64,000 nucleotides of DNA from Heloderma charlesbogerti (taxonomy: Eukaryota; Chordata; Lepidosauria; Squamata; Helodermatidae). The notes under the pieces are model-generated. The model saw only the letters and a program-made list of their open reading frames with translations. It searched no databases and was not told the DNA's origin. Below, piece after piece: positions 56,601-64,000 of the stretch; the stretch's first letter is position 1; the number at the start of each line of letters is the position of its first letter. The translations under genes and the position numbers were made by a program. Where the stretch lies: contig JANEZZ010001497.1 in the NCBI GenBank assembly GCA_026122225.1, positions 496,001 to 560,000 on the forward strand, written 5' to 3'.

Positions 56601-57407
56601 TGTAGCCATGAAATTAAAAGACACTTGCTCCTTGGGAGGAAAGCTATGGCCAACCTAGACAGCATAGTAAGAAGCAGAGACATCACCTTGCCGACAAAGG
56701 TCCGTCTAATCAAAGCTATGGTTTTCCCAGTAGTAATGTATGGCTGTGAGAGCTGGACTATAAGGAAGGCTGAGCGCCGAAGAATTGATGCTTTCGAACT
56801 GTGGTGCTGGAGAAGACTCTTATGAGTTCCCTGGACTGCAAGGAGGTCAAATCAGTCCATCCTAAAGGAAATCAACCCTGAGTGCTCATTGGAAGGACAG
56901 ATCCTGAAGCTGAAGCTCCAATATTTTGGCCACCTAATGCGAAGAGAAAACTCCCTGGAAAAGACCCTGATGCTGGGAAAGACTGAAGGCAAAAGGAGAA
57001 GGGGACGGCAGAGGATGAGATGGCTAGATAGCATCACGGATGCAATGAATATGAACTTGAGCACGCTCCGGGAGAGAGCGCAGGACAGGAAGGCCTGGCG
57101 TGCTATGGTCCATGGGGTCACAAAGAGTCGGACACGACTGAACAACTGAACAACAAAAGCTGGTGTTCATGGCATTCTCCAAAGTCCAACTTTTCCAGTT
57201 CACATATGTACCAGGCTTCTGCTCTGGTCTAGTGACCTCTAAGATTTCTTGGCTTGCTGGCATTTTTCTTCCTGCCTTTTCTGTTTCTCCAGAGATCCAG
57301 AAGCATATTGTAAAGCGAAAGGAGGCAGATGCACTGAATCTGCCTGTACCGAACTTGATAATAACCACGGAGAGTGTTCAACAGGAGTTAACTGCTGCGA
57401 AAGGTGA
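35562..57407 (+). CDS. Two-domain beta-defensin gene C, exons 35562-35619, 50900-51035, 57293-57403/57407
   Basis: This predicts a secreted protein with two beta-defensin modules. Exon 1 codes a signal leader ([13 protein letters not shown]...); the second ATG at 35568 matches the gene B start. Exon 2 codes module 1 with spacing C-x6-C-x4-C-x9-C-x6-CC and an unusual tryptophan-rich DWWLWR before CC. Exon 3, after TTTCTCCAG, joins in the same phase and codes module 2 with C-x6-C-x4-C-x9-C-x5-CC and GGR before its second cysteine. Module 2 is acidic. After CCE the sequence AAGGTGAGC can be either a donor leading to a further exon or arginine followed by TGA at 57405-57407, so the last exon is unsettled. 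Intron 1 is 15.3 kb and intron 2 is 6.3 kb, both full of transposons. All exons are intact. Multi-domain beta-defensins have been described in lizards as far as I recall, but a search is needed for this form. Confidence 0.8.
35701..36510 (+). mobile_element. hAT-like MITE with GC-rich interior
   Basis: Exact 8-bp duplication GTTGGAGG at 35693-35700 and 36511-36518. The ends are TAGGGCTATGCA and TGCACAGCCCTA. The centre is a hairpin around 36064 ('ccatttttaaaatggc'). Trinucleotide-rich arms (GCC/GGT type) make long meaningless open frames. Absent from gene B, so it inserted after duplication. Confidence 0.85.
36743..36797 (-). repeat. Short CR1 3' end fragment
   Basis: Paralog of 12898-12954 in gene B intron 1. 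Confidence 0.6.
37632..37866 (+). mobile_element. hAT-like MITE
   Basis: The ends are TAGGGATGTATG and CCGTACATCCCTA. The interior 'gagcccctcccatgg...ctcaccccagcggcctcgt' matches the family at 59953-60453. No clear target duplication remains. Confidence 0.6.
38015..38522 (+). mobile_element. Palindromic hAT-like element, copy 5 (diverged core)
   Basis: The ends are TAGGGATGGCGGAGAA and CCAACCCTA. The central palindrome, around 38270, has 'aacctaaatgcagccattta' instead of the TGATAGGCTACG hairpins, flanked by 'tggcatccactatgcc'-type arms. It is a subfamily with a different core. Target duplication unclear. Confidence 0.7.
38565..39157 (+). mobile_element. Palindromic hAT-like element, copy 6
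   Basis: Exact 8-bp duplication GAATCTGG at 38557-38564 and 39158-39165. The ends are TAGGGATGTCAGAG and TTTCGTACATCCCTA. It has hairpins at about 38818-38852 and 38935-38970. The right arm of the large palindrome is missing. Confidence 0.87.
39415..39890 (-). mobile_element. CR1-type LINE fragment, left part
   Basis: A minus-strand frame at 39387-39662 reads [29 protein letters not shown], typical of the linker between endonuclease and RT in CR1. The fragment is inserted in L2 and continues beyond the copia element at 49017-49649. Confidence 0.75.
39896..40190 (-). repeat. 3' LTR of the copia element
   Basis: 295 bp, TG...CA in + orientation as drawn (TGAAATCTG to CCAACA). It is similar throughout to the other LTR with scattered differences, showing an old insertion. 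Confidence 0.9.
40198..41921 (-). pseudogene. Copia reverse transcriptase and RNase H
   Basis: Read from 41921 downward. The RT start has [15 protein letters not shown] and [12 protein letters not shown] (41397-41921). A frameshift follows, then [14 protein letters not shown] and the catalytic YVDDLVLF (within 40627-41304). RNase H then follows with [12 protein letters not shown] and [11 protein letters not shown] (40198-40648). The motifs are those of Ty1/copia Pol. At least two frameshifts break the chain. Confidence 0.9.
41701..43235 (-). pseudogene. Copia integrase, split by a MITE
   Basis: The integrase core shows IDNGGE and then [17 protein letters not shown] and a FWGEVVSTA segment (42622-42960), with a TAG between them. 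The C-terminal part (41701-42138) continues after the hAT-like element 42139-42634, with [15 protein letters not shown] GKLRRKA-like text. The zinc-binding [10 protein letters not shown] end lies at about 43200. Confidence 0.85.
42139..42634 (+). mobile_element. Palindromic hAT-like element, copy 7
   Basis: Inserted in the copia integrase. CCAAGCAC (42131-42138) and CCAAACAC (42635-42642) form an 8-bp duplication with one mismatch. The ends are TAGGGATGGCAGGGAA and ACCCCTG. One hairpin (TGATAGGCTACGTAAAG/TTTATGTAGCCTATCA) is centred near 42391. Confidence 0.85.
43236..43788. mobile_element. Solo LTR inside copia
   Basis: A 553-bp segment, TGTCACGATT to AGAATCA, with exact 5-bp flanks TCCTT (43231-43235 and 43789-43793). 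It splits the copia integrase zinc-binding region. An acidic Glu/Ser-rich frame on the minus strand inside it ([11 protein letters not shown]) may be part of the LTR or chance. The parent element type is not known. Confidence 0.7.
43868..44280 (-). pseudogene. Copia protease and pre-integrase region
   Basis: The minus strand codes [13 protein letters not shown], the retropepsin active-site motif with the copia-type SSHM. It continues through [15 protein letters not shown] to the LWH of the GAG-pre-integrase domain. Confidence 0.85.
44380..44462 (-). pseudogene. Copia gag zinc knuckle remnant
   Basis: The minus strand reads [15 protein letters not shown], a CX2CX4H knuckle whose last cysteine is now serine. 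The hAT transposon begins directly beside it. Confidence 0.65.
44463..47310 (-). mobile_element. Autonomous-type hAT DNA transposon
   Basis: A 2848-bp element with terminal inverted repeats CAGAGCTTTCCAAACT at both ends. It is flanked by an exact 8-bp duplication CCTTAAGG (44455-44462 and 47311-47318). It carries a transposase on the minus strand in two frames. It is inserted in the copia gag region, so it is younger than the copia insertion. Confidence 0.95.
44774..46671 (-). pseudogene. hAT transposase (Charlie/ZBED-like), one frameshift
   Basis: The N-terminal 117 residues (46318-46671) hold a BED-type zinc finger with CLVC and KHCH; the usual first histidine of KRHxxxKH reads N here. The C-terminal 504 residues (44774-46288) run from [16 protein letters not shown] through the RNase H-like core to a hAT dimerisation region ([19 protein letters not shown]). 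The two parts are separated by a single-base type frameshift near 46330-46345. The rest is open, so the copy is recent for its kind. Similar proteins have been domesticated in vertebrates (SCAND3, ZBED and FAM200 groups), but the target duplication and inverted repeats show this one is a transposon. Confidence 0.92.
47495..48110 (-). mobile_element. CR1 LINE 3' fragment inside copia gag
   Basis: The minus strand codes [24 protein letters not shown] and [19 protein letters not shown] (47721-48107), and ends with the CR1 tail complement 'tcatagaatagtagggttgg'. A short direct repeat 'cacatcacatctag' at the 48100-48137 junction may be its target duplication. Confidence 0.9.
48115..48594 (-). pseudogene. 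Copia gag N-terminal region
   Basis: 159 residues include [22 protein letters not shown] and [17 protein letters not shown], the copia Gag (UBN2/DUF4219-type) fold signature with the WK...M start. Cut by the CR1 insertion. Confidence 0.85.
48695..48710 (-). promoter_or_regulatory. Copia primer-binding site candidate
   Basis: Directly inside the 5' LTR the minus strand reads GTTATGTGTCCCAGC. The expected half-tRNA-iMet complement is close to GTTATGGGCCCAGC, so this matches with one insertion and one substitution. Confidence 0.5.
48711..49011 (-). repeat. 5' LTR of the copia element
   Basis: 301 bp, from TGAAGTCTG to CTACAACA. Partner of 39896-40190. Confidence 0.9.
49017..49649 (-). mobile_element. 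CR1-type LINE fragment, right part
   Basis: Continuation of 39415-39890 across the copia insertion. It contains antisense endonuclease-domain text ('aattgaggtcatccattatt', the complement of a DDLNF(S)H-type motif). Confidence 0.6.
49650..50760 (+). mobile_element. L2-type LINE fragment of gene C, right piece
   Basis: Collinear with 17300-18430 of gene B: 'ggcattgttccaggaggtag', 'gggggtctcctggactcatcatt', 'acctcacatttagatgac' and 'ggctgcagctggtagagaatgc'. A MITE-like insert may occupy about 50005-50355. Confidence 0.7.
50900..51035 (+). CDS. Gene C exon 2 (defensin module 1)
   Basis: The acceptor CTTGCACAG and donor AAG|GTAAGT are shared with gene B exon 2, and both exons are 136 bases long. 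All six cysteines are present. Confidence 0.87.
51262..51475 (+). repeat. tRNA-derived SINE (second family), uninterrupted
   Basis: 'ggggctgtagctcagtggtagagc' with B box 'ggttcaattcc', then a tail region. The unsplit ortholog of 19445-20610, and the empty site for the element at 19457. Confidence 0.8.
52302..53008 (-). mobile_element. BovB internally deleted copy with both ends
   Basis: The minus strand runs from the BovB 5' end (53008 to about 52921), jumps to the last 600 bases of ORF2, and then to the tail (TTGTTGTTG complement at 52302). The flanks CTTCCAAAG (52293-52301 and 53009-53017) are an exact 9-bp duplication. Confidence 0.88.
53018..53930. other. Intron 2 sequence of gene C, with a short tandem repeat
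   Basis: The unit 'ttgcacaacagag' recurs about four times at 53262-53342. There is no exon-like sequence that I can support. Confidence 0.45.
53941..57156 (+). mobile_element. BovB LINE copy 3, almost intact
   Basis: Full length with the 12-bp target duplication AAGCTGGTGTTC (53929-53940 and 57157-57168). It ends CGACTGAACAACTGAACAACA. It lies in intron 2 of gene C, 137 bp before exon 3. Confidence 0.95.
54006..57149 (+). pseudogene. BovB ORF2 copy 3, two nonsense codons only
   Basis: A single frame of about 1048 codons is interrupted only by TGA at 54591-54593 and TGA at 56823-56825. In each place copy 1 has CGA, so both arose by CpG decay. The endonuclease domain ([27 protein letters not shown]), the RT palm (DYAKAFD, YADD at 56379-56390) and the C-terminal domain to [10 protein letters not shown] all stay in one frame. 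The 657-codon stretch 54852-56825 is fully open. Confidence 0.93.
57293..57407 (+). CDS. Gene C exon 3 (defensin module 2)
   Basis: It starts in phase 2 after TGTTTCTCCAG. Six cysteines in beta-defensin spacing occupy 57308-57398. It ends at 57403 if spliced at GTGAGC, or at the TGA 57405-57407 if terminal. Confidence 0.78.
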
Positions 57408-58043
57408 GCCAAAAGCCTGACTAGTTAATATCCATAATGAACAATATCAGGCAGATGCATCCATATCAAATAGGAGCCTATAAATGATATGTTGCCAATG
57501 GATATGAGAAGTGCATATAACGAGTATGGTTATAGGAACGGAATGGTTGGGGAAGGGAATGCTGTGAAATACACATTCCATAAGCTAAAGTGCTGGAAAT
57601 TATGCTGGTTTGGTCCTATTGGTTTTGGCCTTTGGCCATGTATTGTTCTTTAAATCTGAATTTATTTATTTATTACATTTCAATACCTCCCAATAGCTGA
57701 AGTTCTCTGGGAAGTTCACAAAATTAATTGCATTTCAATTTACAAAAATTGAGAAAACAAAAATCATAAACAGATGGAGATACTGTCAAACAGTAAAAAC
57801 ATAAAAGCAATTGAACAAGCCACATTGAAGAGATGTGTCTTGACCCCATTCCTGAATACAGAGAGAGAGGGGACCAGTCAAAACCCCAGAGGGAGTGTTT
57901 TCTAGAGCTTGGAAGCAACAGATGTGAAAACCCTTTTCCCGCGTGACTGAGGGCTCTGTAAGTGAGGGTAACTTCAGGGCCTCTCTAGCTGAACATAGTA
58001 ACGAAGTGGAGTTAATCGGTTGGGATAAGCAAAGGTCTAGCAG
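57408..58043. other. Flank after gene C exon 3
   Basis: No exon or AATAAA signal recognised close to the exon. A TTTA-rich run at about 57661-57680 begins what may be an antisense LINE tail. Confidence 0.35.
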
Positions 58044-58470
58044 TAGGAATGTGTGAGAAATTAGTTTCAGTTCATATTTGATCAGGGTTTACCCAGTTCA
58101 CACTTTCTGGACTGTATACAGATTTGGACGCAATCTTCAGTTCAAGTCTATATATTTCCAAATTGCAATTTTCTTCATGGACATACATACATATGTACAT
58201 ATATATGCATTCAACATCCACAGGAAAAAATGTGTACTTCTGGAAAATGCACACGAAGAATGTTTAATCAAAGGGAGAAGAATGCGTAATTTTTTTTTAA
58301 AAAAAATGCATAATAGATGCTTATACTTAGAAAAATATGCGCAGAAAGTTATATGGTTTTTCATGCGAAAAGAGAGAAAAAAAGAGAGCAAAGTTTGCAA
58401 TCTGATACTGACTTGAGTTGGAACAAGCTTCAAGATAGATCTCAGAGAACTCCAGTTGTGATGATTCCTA
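58044..58470 (-). mobile_element. AT-rich hAT-like MITE, antisense
   Basis: Starts TAGGAATGTGTGAGAAATT, the complement of the right end of 11775-12200, and carries the same 'tgatcagggtttacccagttc' and 'aatgcataat' segments in reverse. The right end is 'gattccta'. Confidence 0.55.
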
Positions 58471-58755
58471 TGTCCCTTTCAAGCAGACATATGGTAGCCC
58501 TCACATCTCCGGACAACTTATCTCTGTGAAAAGCAAATTATACGAATTCCATCACTGCTGGGAAAGTATATGTCAGTGGATCCATGGGTCTCTCATGCCT
58601 GACCATTGAGGTCAGCCTCAGAGATGGGAGCAGCTGCCTTAGAAGCTCTACTCCTCAGGAAGGCTTATTTTGGCATACCTCCTTTCTCAAATAATTACAC
58701 TTCTTGATGTTTTAGTACATCCTCGTTCATCGGGTTGTCTATACTTCTTCTTCAG

Positions 58756-58771
58756 TTCACCTATGTACTAG
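58756..58771 (+). CDS. Candidate short exon 4 of gene C
   Basis: TTCTTCTTCAG at 58745-58755 is followed in phase by S-S-P-M-Y and TAG, much like the four-residue last exon of gene B. A similar 70-bp stretch occurs at 57160-57230, just before exon 3, so the segment was duplicated. There is no nearby poly(A) signal; the first AATAAA is at about 59357. Speculative. Confidence 0.2.
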
Positions 58772-59952
58772 GCTTCCATGTAAGACATATCATGGGTTGG
58801 AGGCATGCAAGTCTTATGTTTATGCTCCAGAGACAGACCAGGGAGGATTCTCCCATCCCAGATCCACCCCTGGAAGCCCCACCTCCCAGGATGATCTGGC
58901 ACTGCCATTTGGCTTCTGATCCCACCTGAAGTGCTGCACAGTGGTACAGCCCCCTGAGACCACTGACGACGCTGCAGCATTGGTGGCAGGGGTGCCCTGT
59001 CTCCCTGTCCCATACAAACAGGGCCTCCTCATAAGTGGCCACCTGACTTTTAGAGCAACGGCACTTTCTGTACTGCGTGTAAACATAACCCTATATATTG
59101 CACTGCAGTAATCCAAATGGAAGATTGTTTGGTAAATTACCATTGCTTGGTAATTGCTTGGTACCAGAGCATGGTAATTGCTCCCAAGTCATCTCCATCC
59201 AGGTCATCCATTGGGGGATCAACAGGCCAGCTGAGGCAAAGGGGGGCTAGGCACCTCACATCTATCCCCTCTACTGGTTTGTTCCCTGACCAGATGGTTC
59301 CTGACTGTCTTACCAGCTTGCCTTGAGGTCTGCTGCTGAATTCCAGTTGGGTTCAAAATAAAGCCTCCCTCATTCATGACTTAATTGTGGATGACAGGGC
59401 TGGCATGGTATGCCTTACTGACCTGGGTGAGGGAACTGGGAGGGATTATTCTGTCCCACGTTTGCCCTCCTGGCTATTCAGTACAGCACCACCACCGACT
59501 TGAGGGCTGTGTGTGAATGTGTGTTGCTGTGGTCTAAAGTAATTCTATCTCCCTTGTTAGGCTTCCTGTCCATTCAAGTGCTGATCTTATTTTATTTATT
59601 TATTTGTGTCTTACCTTGGGCACCCAGGACAGATTAGGGATTCTGCTGGCGTAGCACCCACTCCACTACCCATTAGTCTTCTTGCCTGAACTGACGGAGG
59701 TGGTCTTGGACTTGGTATTAGTGTGATGGCACTGAGGGATCTGAGCTTCCATGCTAAGGCCATAAGATCCAGGGTGTCTCAGAACTTCATGGCCACCATG
59801 ATAACCATGGGGAAGTCCCATAATGTTGTCGGCCAAACACACGATCTGTTGTTCACAACTGGGCAGAGAAAGTTGCAAAGAGGAAGTTCCTTTCCTCCAG
59901 CATTGCGTCTTCTCAGTGTCATCCAGTGGAGCTTGTTCAAGTAGCTCATGGC

Positions 59953-60453
59953 TAGGGATGTGCAAACCTACCTCTGTCTGGGTTTTCTGGGCACTCGCCC
60001 AGCCCCCATCCCTGCTCCCTGGACCACACTTAAGCCCCTCCCACACTCTGTGAGCAGCCCACACTCACCCCGATGGCCTCATCAAACTCTGCGGTTGCCA
60101 TTTTTCGAGAAAAAAAATCCGCACATGTGCACGTTTGCACATGTGCAGATTTTTTCGTGTGCGCGAAATGAAAGTGTTTGCAACATACACATTTTTGCAT
60201 ATACATAAATATGCGCATTTGCAAAATGTGCATTTTCGCATATGCAAATATCCATATTTTTGCGATCACCATTTTATTTTTCAAAAAATGGCGAAAGCAG
60301 AGCTTGACGAGGCTGTCAGGGTGAGCGCGGGCTGAACACTGAACATGGCTAGGGGGTGAGCAGGGGCAGGGGCTTGGCGAAAAAGTCTCACGGGTGTGGG
60401 CAGGGGGTTTCTGCTGGATACCTGGATGGAATGGGGTGCCTGTGCCATCCCTA
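59953..60453 (+). mobile_element. hAT-like MITE inside L2
   Basis: The ends are TAGGGATGTGCAAACC and GTGCCATCCCTA. The flanks CTCATGGC and TTTATGGC are an 8-bp duplication with two mismatches. The interior has a hairpin 'cgcacatgtgcacg/tgcacatgtgcag' near 60120-60150. Same family as 37632-37866. Confidence 0.7.
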
Positions 60454-61023
60454 TTTATGGCTTTTTGCAATCTGGGCCAGGGAGAAAGAGGGTGGAAACT
60501 TCAGTAGCAGCTGCGACGACTTTGCACGACATTCTGAAAATTAAATTGCTTGCATACATCATAGCTTGGACACCACAACTGATACAGTTCCATTAGTAGA
60601 GGTGTCCAGCATACCATCTGGTTCACTTTGTTTGCATGAGCTTCAGTCATTGAGGCCAGAGGATCTGGACAAGGTACTTCGCAAAGTCCAGTTGACCACC
60701 TTCCTTGCTCATCATGGCTTACTAAATCTAACAGGGAGGGGATACCTGGCTTGGTCCAAGATATCAACTCCTCCTTGAGAGAGGGAATGGTGCTGGCCAC
60801 TTTGAAGGAGGCAGTTATTACACCACTCCTGTAAAAGCCTAAGTTGGACCCAGAGGATATTAACAACTATAAACTAGTTGCTAATATCCCTTCCTGGGCA
60901 AGGAGTTTGAAAAGTTGGTTGCTGGCCAACTCCAGATACTCTTAAATGAAACTGGTTATCTAGAACCATTTCAATTGGTCTTCAGGCCTGGTTTTAGAAT
61001 GAAAACTGCCTTGGTCACCCTGT

Positions 61024-61299
61024 GTGATTACCTTTGACACAAGAGTGACGGGGAATGTGACCCTTTTGATTCTCTTGGATGTCTTAGTGGCTTTTGACAC
61101 CATTGACAATAGAATCATTCTGGATAGGTTGTCTGGGCTGAGAATTGGAGGTACTGCACTGCAATGGGTCTGGTCCTACTTTAATGGCCAATTTCAGAAG
61201 GTGGTGCTGGGGAATTATGACTCTTTGCCAAAGCTATCCTTTGGGGTATCACAGGGCTCTATTTTATCCCCCATGCTGTTTAGCATCTACATGAAATAA
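61024..61299 (+). pseudogene. L2 reverse transcriptase fragment
   Basis: The AFDTIDN motif corresponds to the first catalytic aspartate region, and GVSQGSILSPMLF to RT block 4. Just downstream, 'caatatgtaggtgacactc' codes a YVGD-like relic of the YADD motif in another frame. Confidence 0.85.
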
Positions 61300-62579
61300 G
61301 CTGGGGGAAGTTACCCAGAGATATGGATTGAGGTGTCACCAATATGTAGGTGACACTCTGGTTTATCTCTCCTTTTCATCAAACCCAGGTGAGGCAGGTG
61401 AGGTTCTGAAGCAGTGCCTGGGTGTGGTAAGGGTTTGGAGGAAGGCCAATAAACGGAGTCTCAGTCCAGTCAATACAGAGGTACTATTAGTGGTTGGTTA
61501 GTCTTCCTGGGTAAGTGATGTTCAACCTTTTCTGGAGGGGGTTGCACTCCCCCTAAAGGATCAGCTTAGTAGTTTGGGGTGCTCTTGGATCCATCATTAT
61601 CATTAGAGGCACAGGTGGACTTGGTGGCATGGAACACCCTTTATCAGCTTAGGCTGATATACCAACTACACCTTCATCTGGACAGAGATAGCCTAGCTAC
61701 AGTTATCCATGCTGTGATAACCTCTCATCTGGATTACTGCAATGTGTTATACACAGATATGCCATTGAAAATGGTCTGGAAACTTCAGATGGTTCATGAT
61801 AGGGGAGCAAGATTGTTAACAGAGACTGGCCAAGTGTACATAATGCTAGGACCCCTTCCAGGACCCAAAGATCAACTTCAGCAGTTCTTCTCCAGGAGCC
61901 CTCACCAAAGGAAGTGAAGTTGTGGATTCTAAGAAAAGAGCCTTTTCTGCTGTGGCACCCCAACTGTGGAATGAAATTCTCAGAGATGTTTGCCTGGTGC
62001 TTACACTGTGGTCCTCTTTGGCACCAGGTGAAGAACGTTTTTATTTTCCAAGGCATTTTAGTTTTTAAATTTCTGTTTTAAATCTGGTATTGTTTTTTTA
62101 AACCTGTCCATTGCAGCTAGGCTCTATTTGGTTATTATTTTTATAATGCAGTTTTAAACTTCAAAATTTATGCACTGTATTTTATTGTCTTGTATTTTAT
62201 GGTTTAAATTGTTGTGAACTGCCCAGAGTGCTTTGGCTATTTGGAGGTATTTCTTTTCTTCTTCTTTTTTTCAATTGCTTATTCCTGCTGCTCATTTAAC
62301 TTGAATCCTTTAATAAATAATGAGTTAGATGCCTAAAGCTGAGTAATGAGCTCCGCTTGACCCAGTCTTACCCATGAGTCCTGATGCCTAAAGCTACCTG
62401 GATACTGAGAGAGACAAGGAAGGTTTGTCTCCCCAGCACCAGCATCACAAGGATATTGCAGCTTTGGATTCCACCAGCTCATATGTGTAACAAGTAATGT
62501 GTGACAGCTGTTGATCATTAAAGAGGGAAATCCTAGTACCTCACAAGAAAGGTTGGAGTGTGTCTTTGCTATGAGCCTT

Positions 62580-63765
62580 TTCTGTCTCCTCCTCCTCCTG
62601 TTCCTCTTCCTCCTTCTTCACTCTCTCCTTCTCCTTCTCCTCCTCCTCCTCTGCCTTCTCCTCCTAGTCCCCCTGCTGCTGCTGCTGGTCCTCCTCCTCC
62701 CCCTTCCCTCCTCCTTCTCCTCCTCCTTCTGCTCCTCCTTCTGCTCCTTCTGCTCCTCCTCCTTCTCCACCTTCTCCTCCTAGTCCTCCCCTCCCCTCCT
62801 CCCCTTCTTTCTCCTGCTCCTGCTCCTTAAGCTCCTCCTCCTCCTCCTTCTCATCCTAGTCCCCCTAGTCCTCCCCTCCCCTCCTCCCCTTCTTTCTCCT
62901 GCTCCTGCTCCTTAAGCTCCTCCTCCTCCTCCTTCTCATCCTAGTCCCCCTAGTCCTCACCCTCCCCTCCTCCCCTTCTTTCTCCTGCTCCTGCTCCTTA
63001 AGCTCCTCCTCCTCCACCTTCTCCTCCTAGTCCCCCTAGTCCTCCCCTCCCCTCCTCCCCTTCTTTCTCCTTCTCCTCCTCCTTCTGCTCCTCCTTCTGC
63101 TCCTTCTGCTCCTCCTTCTCCATCTTCTCCTCCTAGTCCTCCCCTCCCCTCCTCCCCTTCTTTCTCCTTCTCCTGCTCCTTAAGCTCCTCCTCCTCCACC
63201 TTCTCCTCCTAGTCCCCCTAGTCCTCCTCCTTCCCTCCTCCTCCTTCTCCTCCACCTTCTCATCCTAGTCCCCCTAGTCCTCCCCCTCCCCTCCTCCTCC
63301 TTCTGCTCCTCCTCCTCCTCTGCCTTCTCCTCCTAGTCCCCCTAGTCCTCCCCCTCCCCTCCTCCCCTTCTTTCTCCTGCTCCTGCTCCTTCTGCTCCTC
63401 CTCCTCCACCTTCTCCTCCTAGTTCCCCTAGTCCTCCTCCTTCCCTCCTCCTCCTTCTGCTCCTCCTCCTTCTCCTCTGCCTTCTCCTCCTAGTCCCCCT
63501 AGTCCTCCCCCTCCCCTCCTCCCCTTCTTTCTCCTGCTCCTGCTCCTTCTGCTCCTTCTGCTCCTTCTGCTCCTTCTGCTCCTCCTCCACCTTCTCCTCC
63601 TAGTCCCCCTGGTCCTCCTCCTTCCCTCCTCCTCCTTCTGCTCCTAGTCCCCCTAGTCCTCCTCCTTCCCTCCTCCTCCTCCTGCTCCTTCTCCTCCACC
63701 TTCTCCTCCTAGTCCTCCCCCTCCCCTCCTCCTCTTCTCTCTCCTGCTCCTGCTCCTTGTTTTTA
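62580..63765. repeat. Polypyrimidine minisatellite (CTC/CTT-rich), about 1.2 kb
   Basis: The + strand is almost only C and T, broken by a regular 'tcctagtcccc' motif. Higher-order units of roughly 90-130 bases recur, marked by 'cctccccttctttctcctgc' and 'ctccttaagctcctcc'. Long frames on both strands here are low-complexity (Leu/Ser/Pro or Glu/Gly/Arg) and are not genes. Confidence 0.92.
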
Positions 63766-64000
63766 GAAACAGTTAGTTTTATTGAACATGGGGTAGAACA
63801 AGAGGGCCACAGTAATTTGGAAAATATTACAAAACCCAAGAATTAAGGGAAAAAAAGTATTCATATTTTGACATTCGTGGTACCATGACATTTTAATGTA
63901 TCACACATGCACATGAATGTAATATGAATACACACCAATTTGCGACATATACCATATGCATATGTAATGTTCACCTTGTATCATGTCATATACTTCATTT
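63766..64000. other. Unassigned end of window
   Basis: A/T-rich sequence with no recognised feature. Confidence 0.3.

Larger units (their letters stand above)
59110..62255 (+). mobile_element. L2-type LINE, long fragment
   Basis: Decayed endonuclease text lies at about 59570-59720 (a DFNVHA-like region is not intact). RT sequence covers 60560-61760. The 3' UTR ends near 62255 with 'gtgctttggctatttgg'. It is split by the MITE 59953-60453. A 91-codon open piece (61024-61299) reads LLILLDVLVAFDTIDN and SFGVSQGSILSPMLFSIYMK, RT palm motifs of L2. Elsewhere frameshifts are frequent. Confidence 0.85.

Noticed and set aside
62511..63839. Several long low-complexity open frames on both strands
   Set aside because: They are produced by the polypyrimidine tract, which has few stop codons in any frame.

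Overview
The window looks like squamate reptile nuclear DNA (a lizard or snake; the species cannot be read from the sequence). The evidence is abundant BovB (RTE) LINEs, CR1 and L2 LINEs, tRNA-derived SINEs ending in ATAA repeats, several hAT-type DNA elements, a vertebrate Ty1/copia element, and split genes with TATA boxes and GT-AG introns. There is no operon-like or prokaryotic organisation. Most long open frames belong to transposable elements or are shadows of them.

The host genes are a small beta-defensin cluster, all on the + strand. Gene A (861-3247) has two exons. Gene B (12526-21949) has three. Gene C (35562 to at least 57403) has three or more. Each has an exon coding a secretory signal peptide and an exon coding a six-cysteine defensin domain. 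Genes B and C are tandem duplicates: they share about 330 bp of promoter and 5' UTR, the signal-peptide exon, intron sequence, an old L2 fragment in intron 1 and a tRNA-SINE in intron 2. A third copy of the promoter without a usable signal exon lies at 27118-27395 and marks a decayed gene. Gene C has a second complete six-cysteine module in its third exon, so it predicts a secreted protein with two defensin domains.

The rest is layered transposon sequence. Three large BovB copies (3324-6545, 23849-26076, 53941-57156) and two internally deleted ones are present. The last large copy is almost intact, with only two nonsense codons, both explained by CpG decay. Intron 1 of gene C is about 15 kb because of nested insertions: an L2 fragment holds a CR1 fragment, which holds a copia LTR element (39896-49011, minus strand, 5-bp target duplication). 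The copia element in turn holds a palindromic hAT element, a solo LTR, an autonomous-type hAT transposon (44463-47310, 8-bp target duplication) and another CR1 piece.

The most distinctive non-genic feature is a family of non-autonomous hAT-like elements with TAGGGATG...CATCCCTA ends and 8-bp target duplications. Their interior is a set of perfect or near-perfect hairpins (TGATAGGCTACGTAAA and its complement), themselves arranged as one large palindrome. Seven copies lie in the window. A 5S rRNA-CR1 chimera, two solo LTRs, Harbinger-like MITEs, an AAATA-rich VNTR and a 1.2-kb polypyrimidine tract complete the picture.
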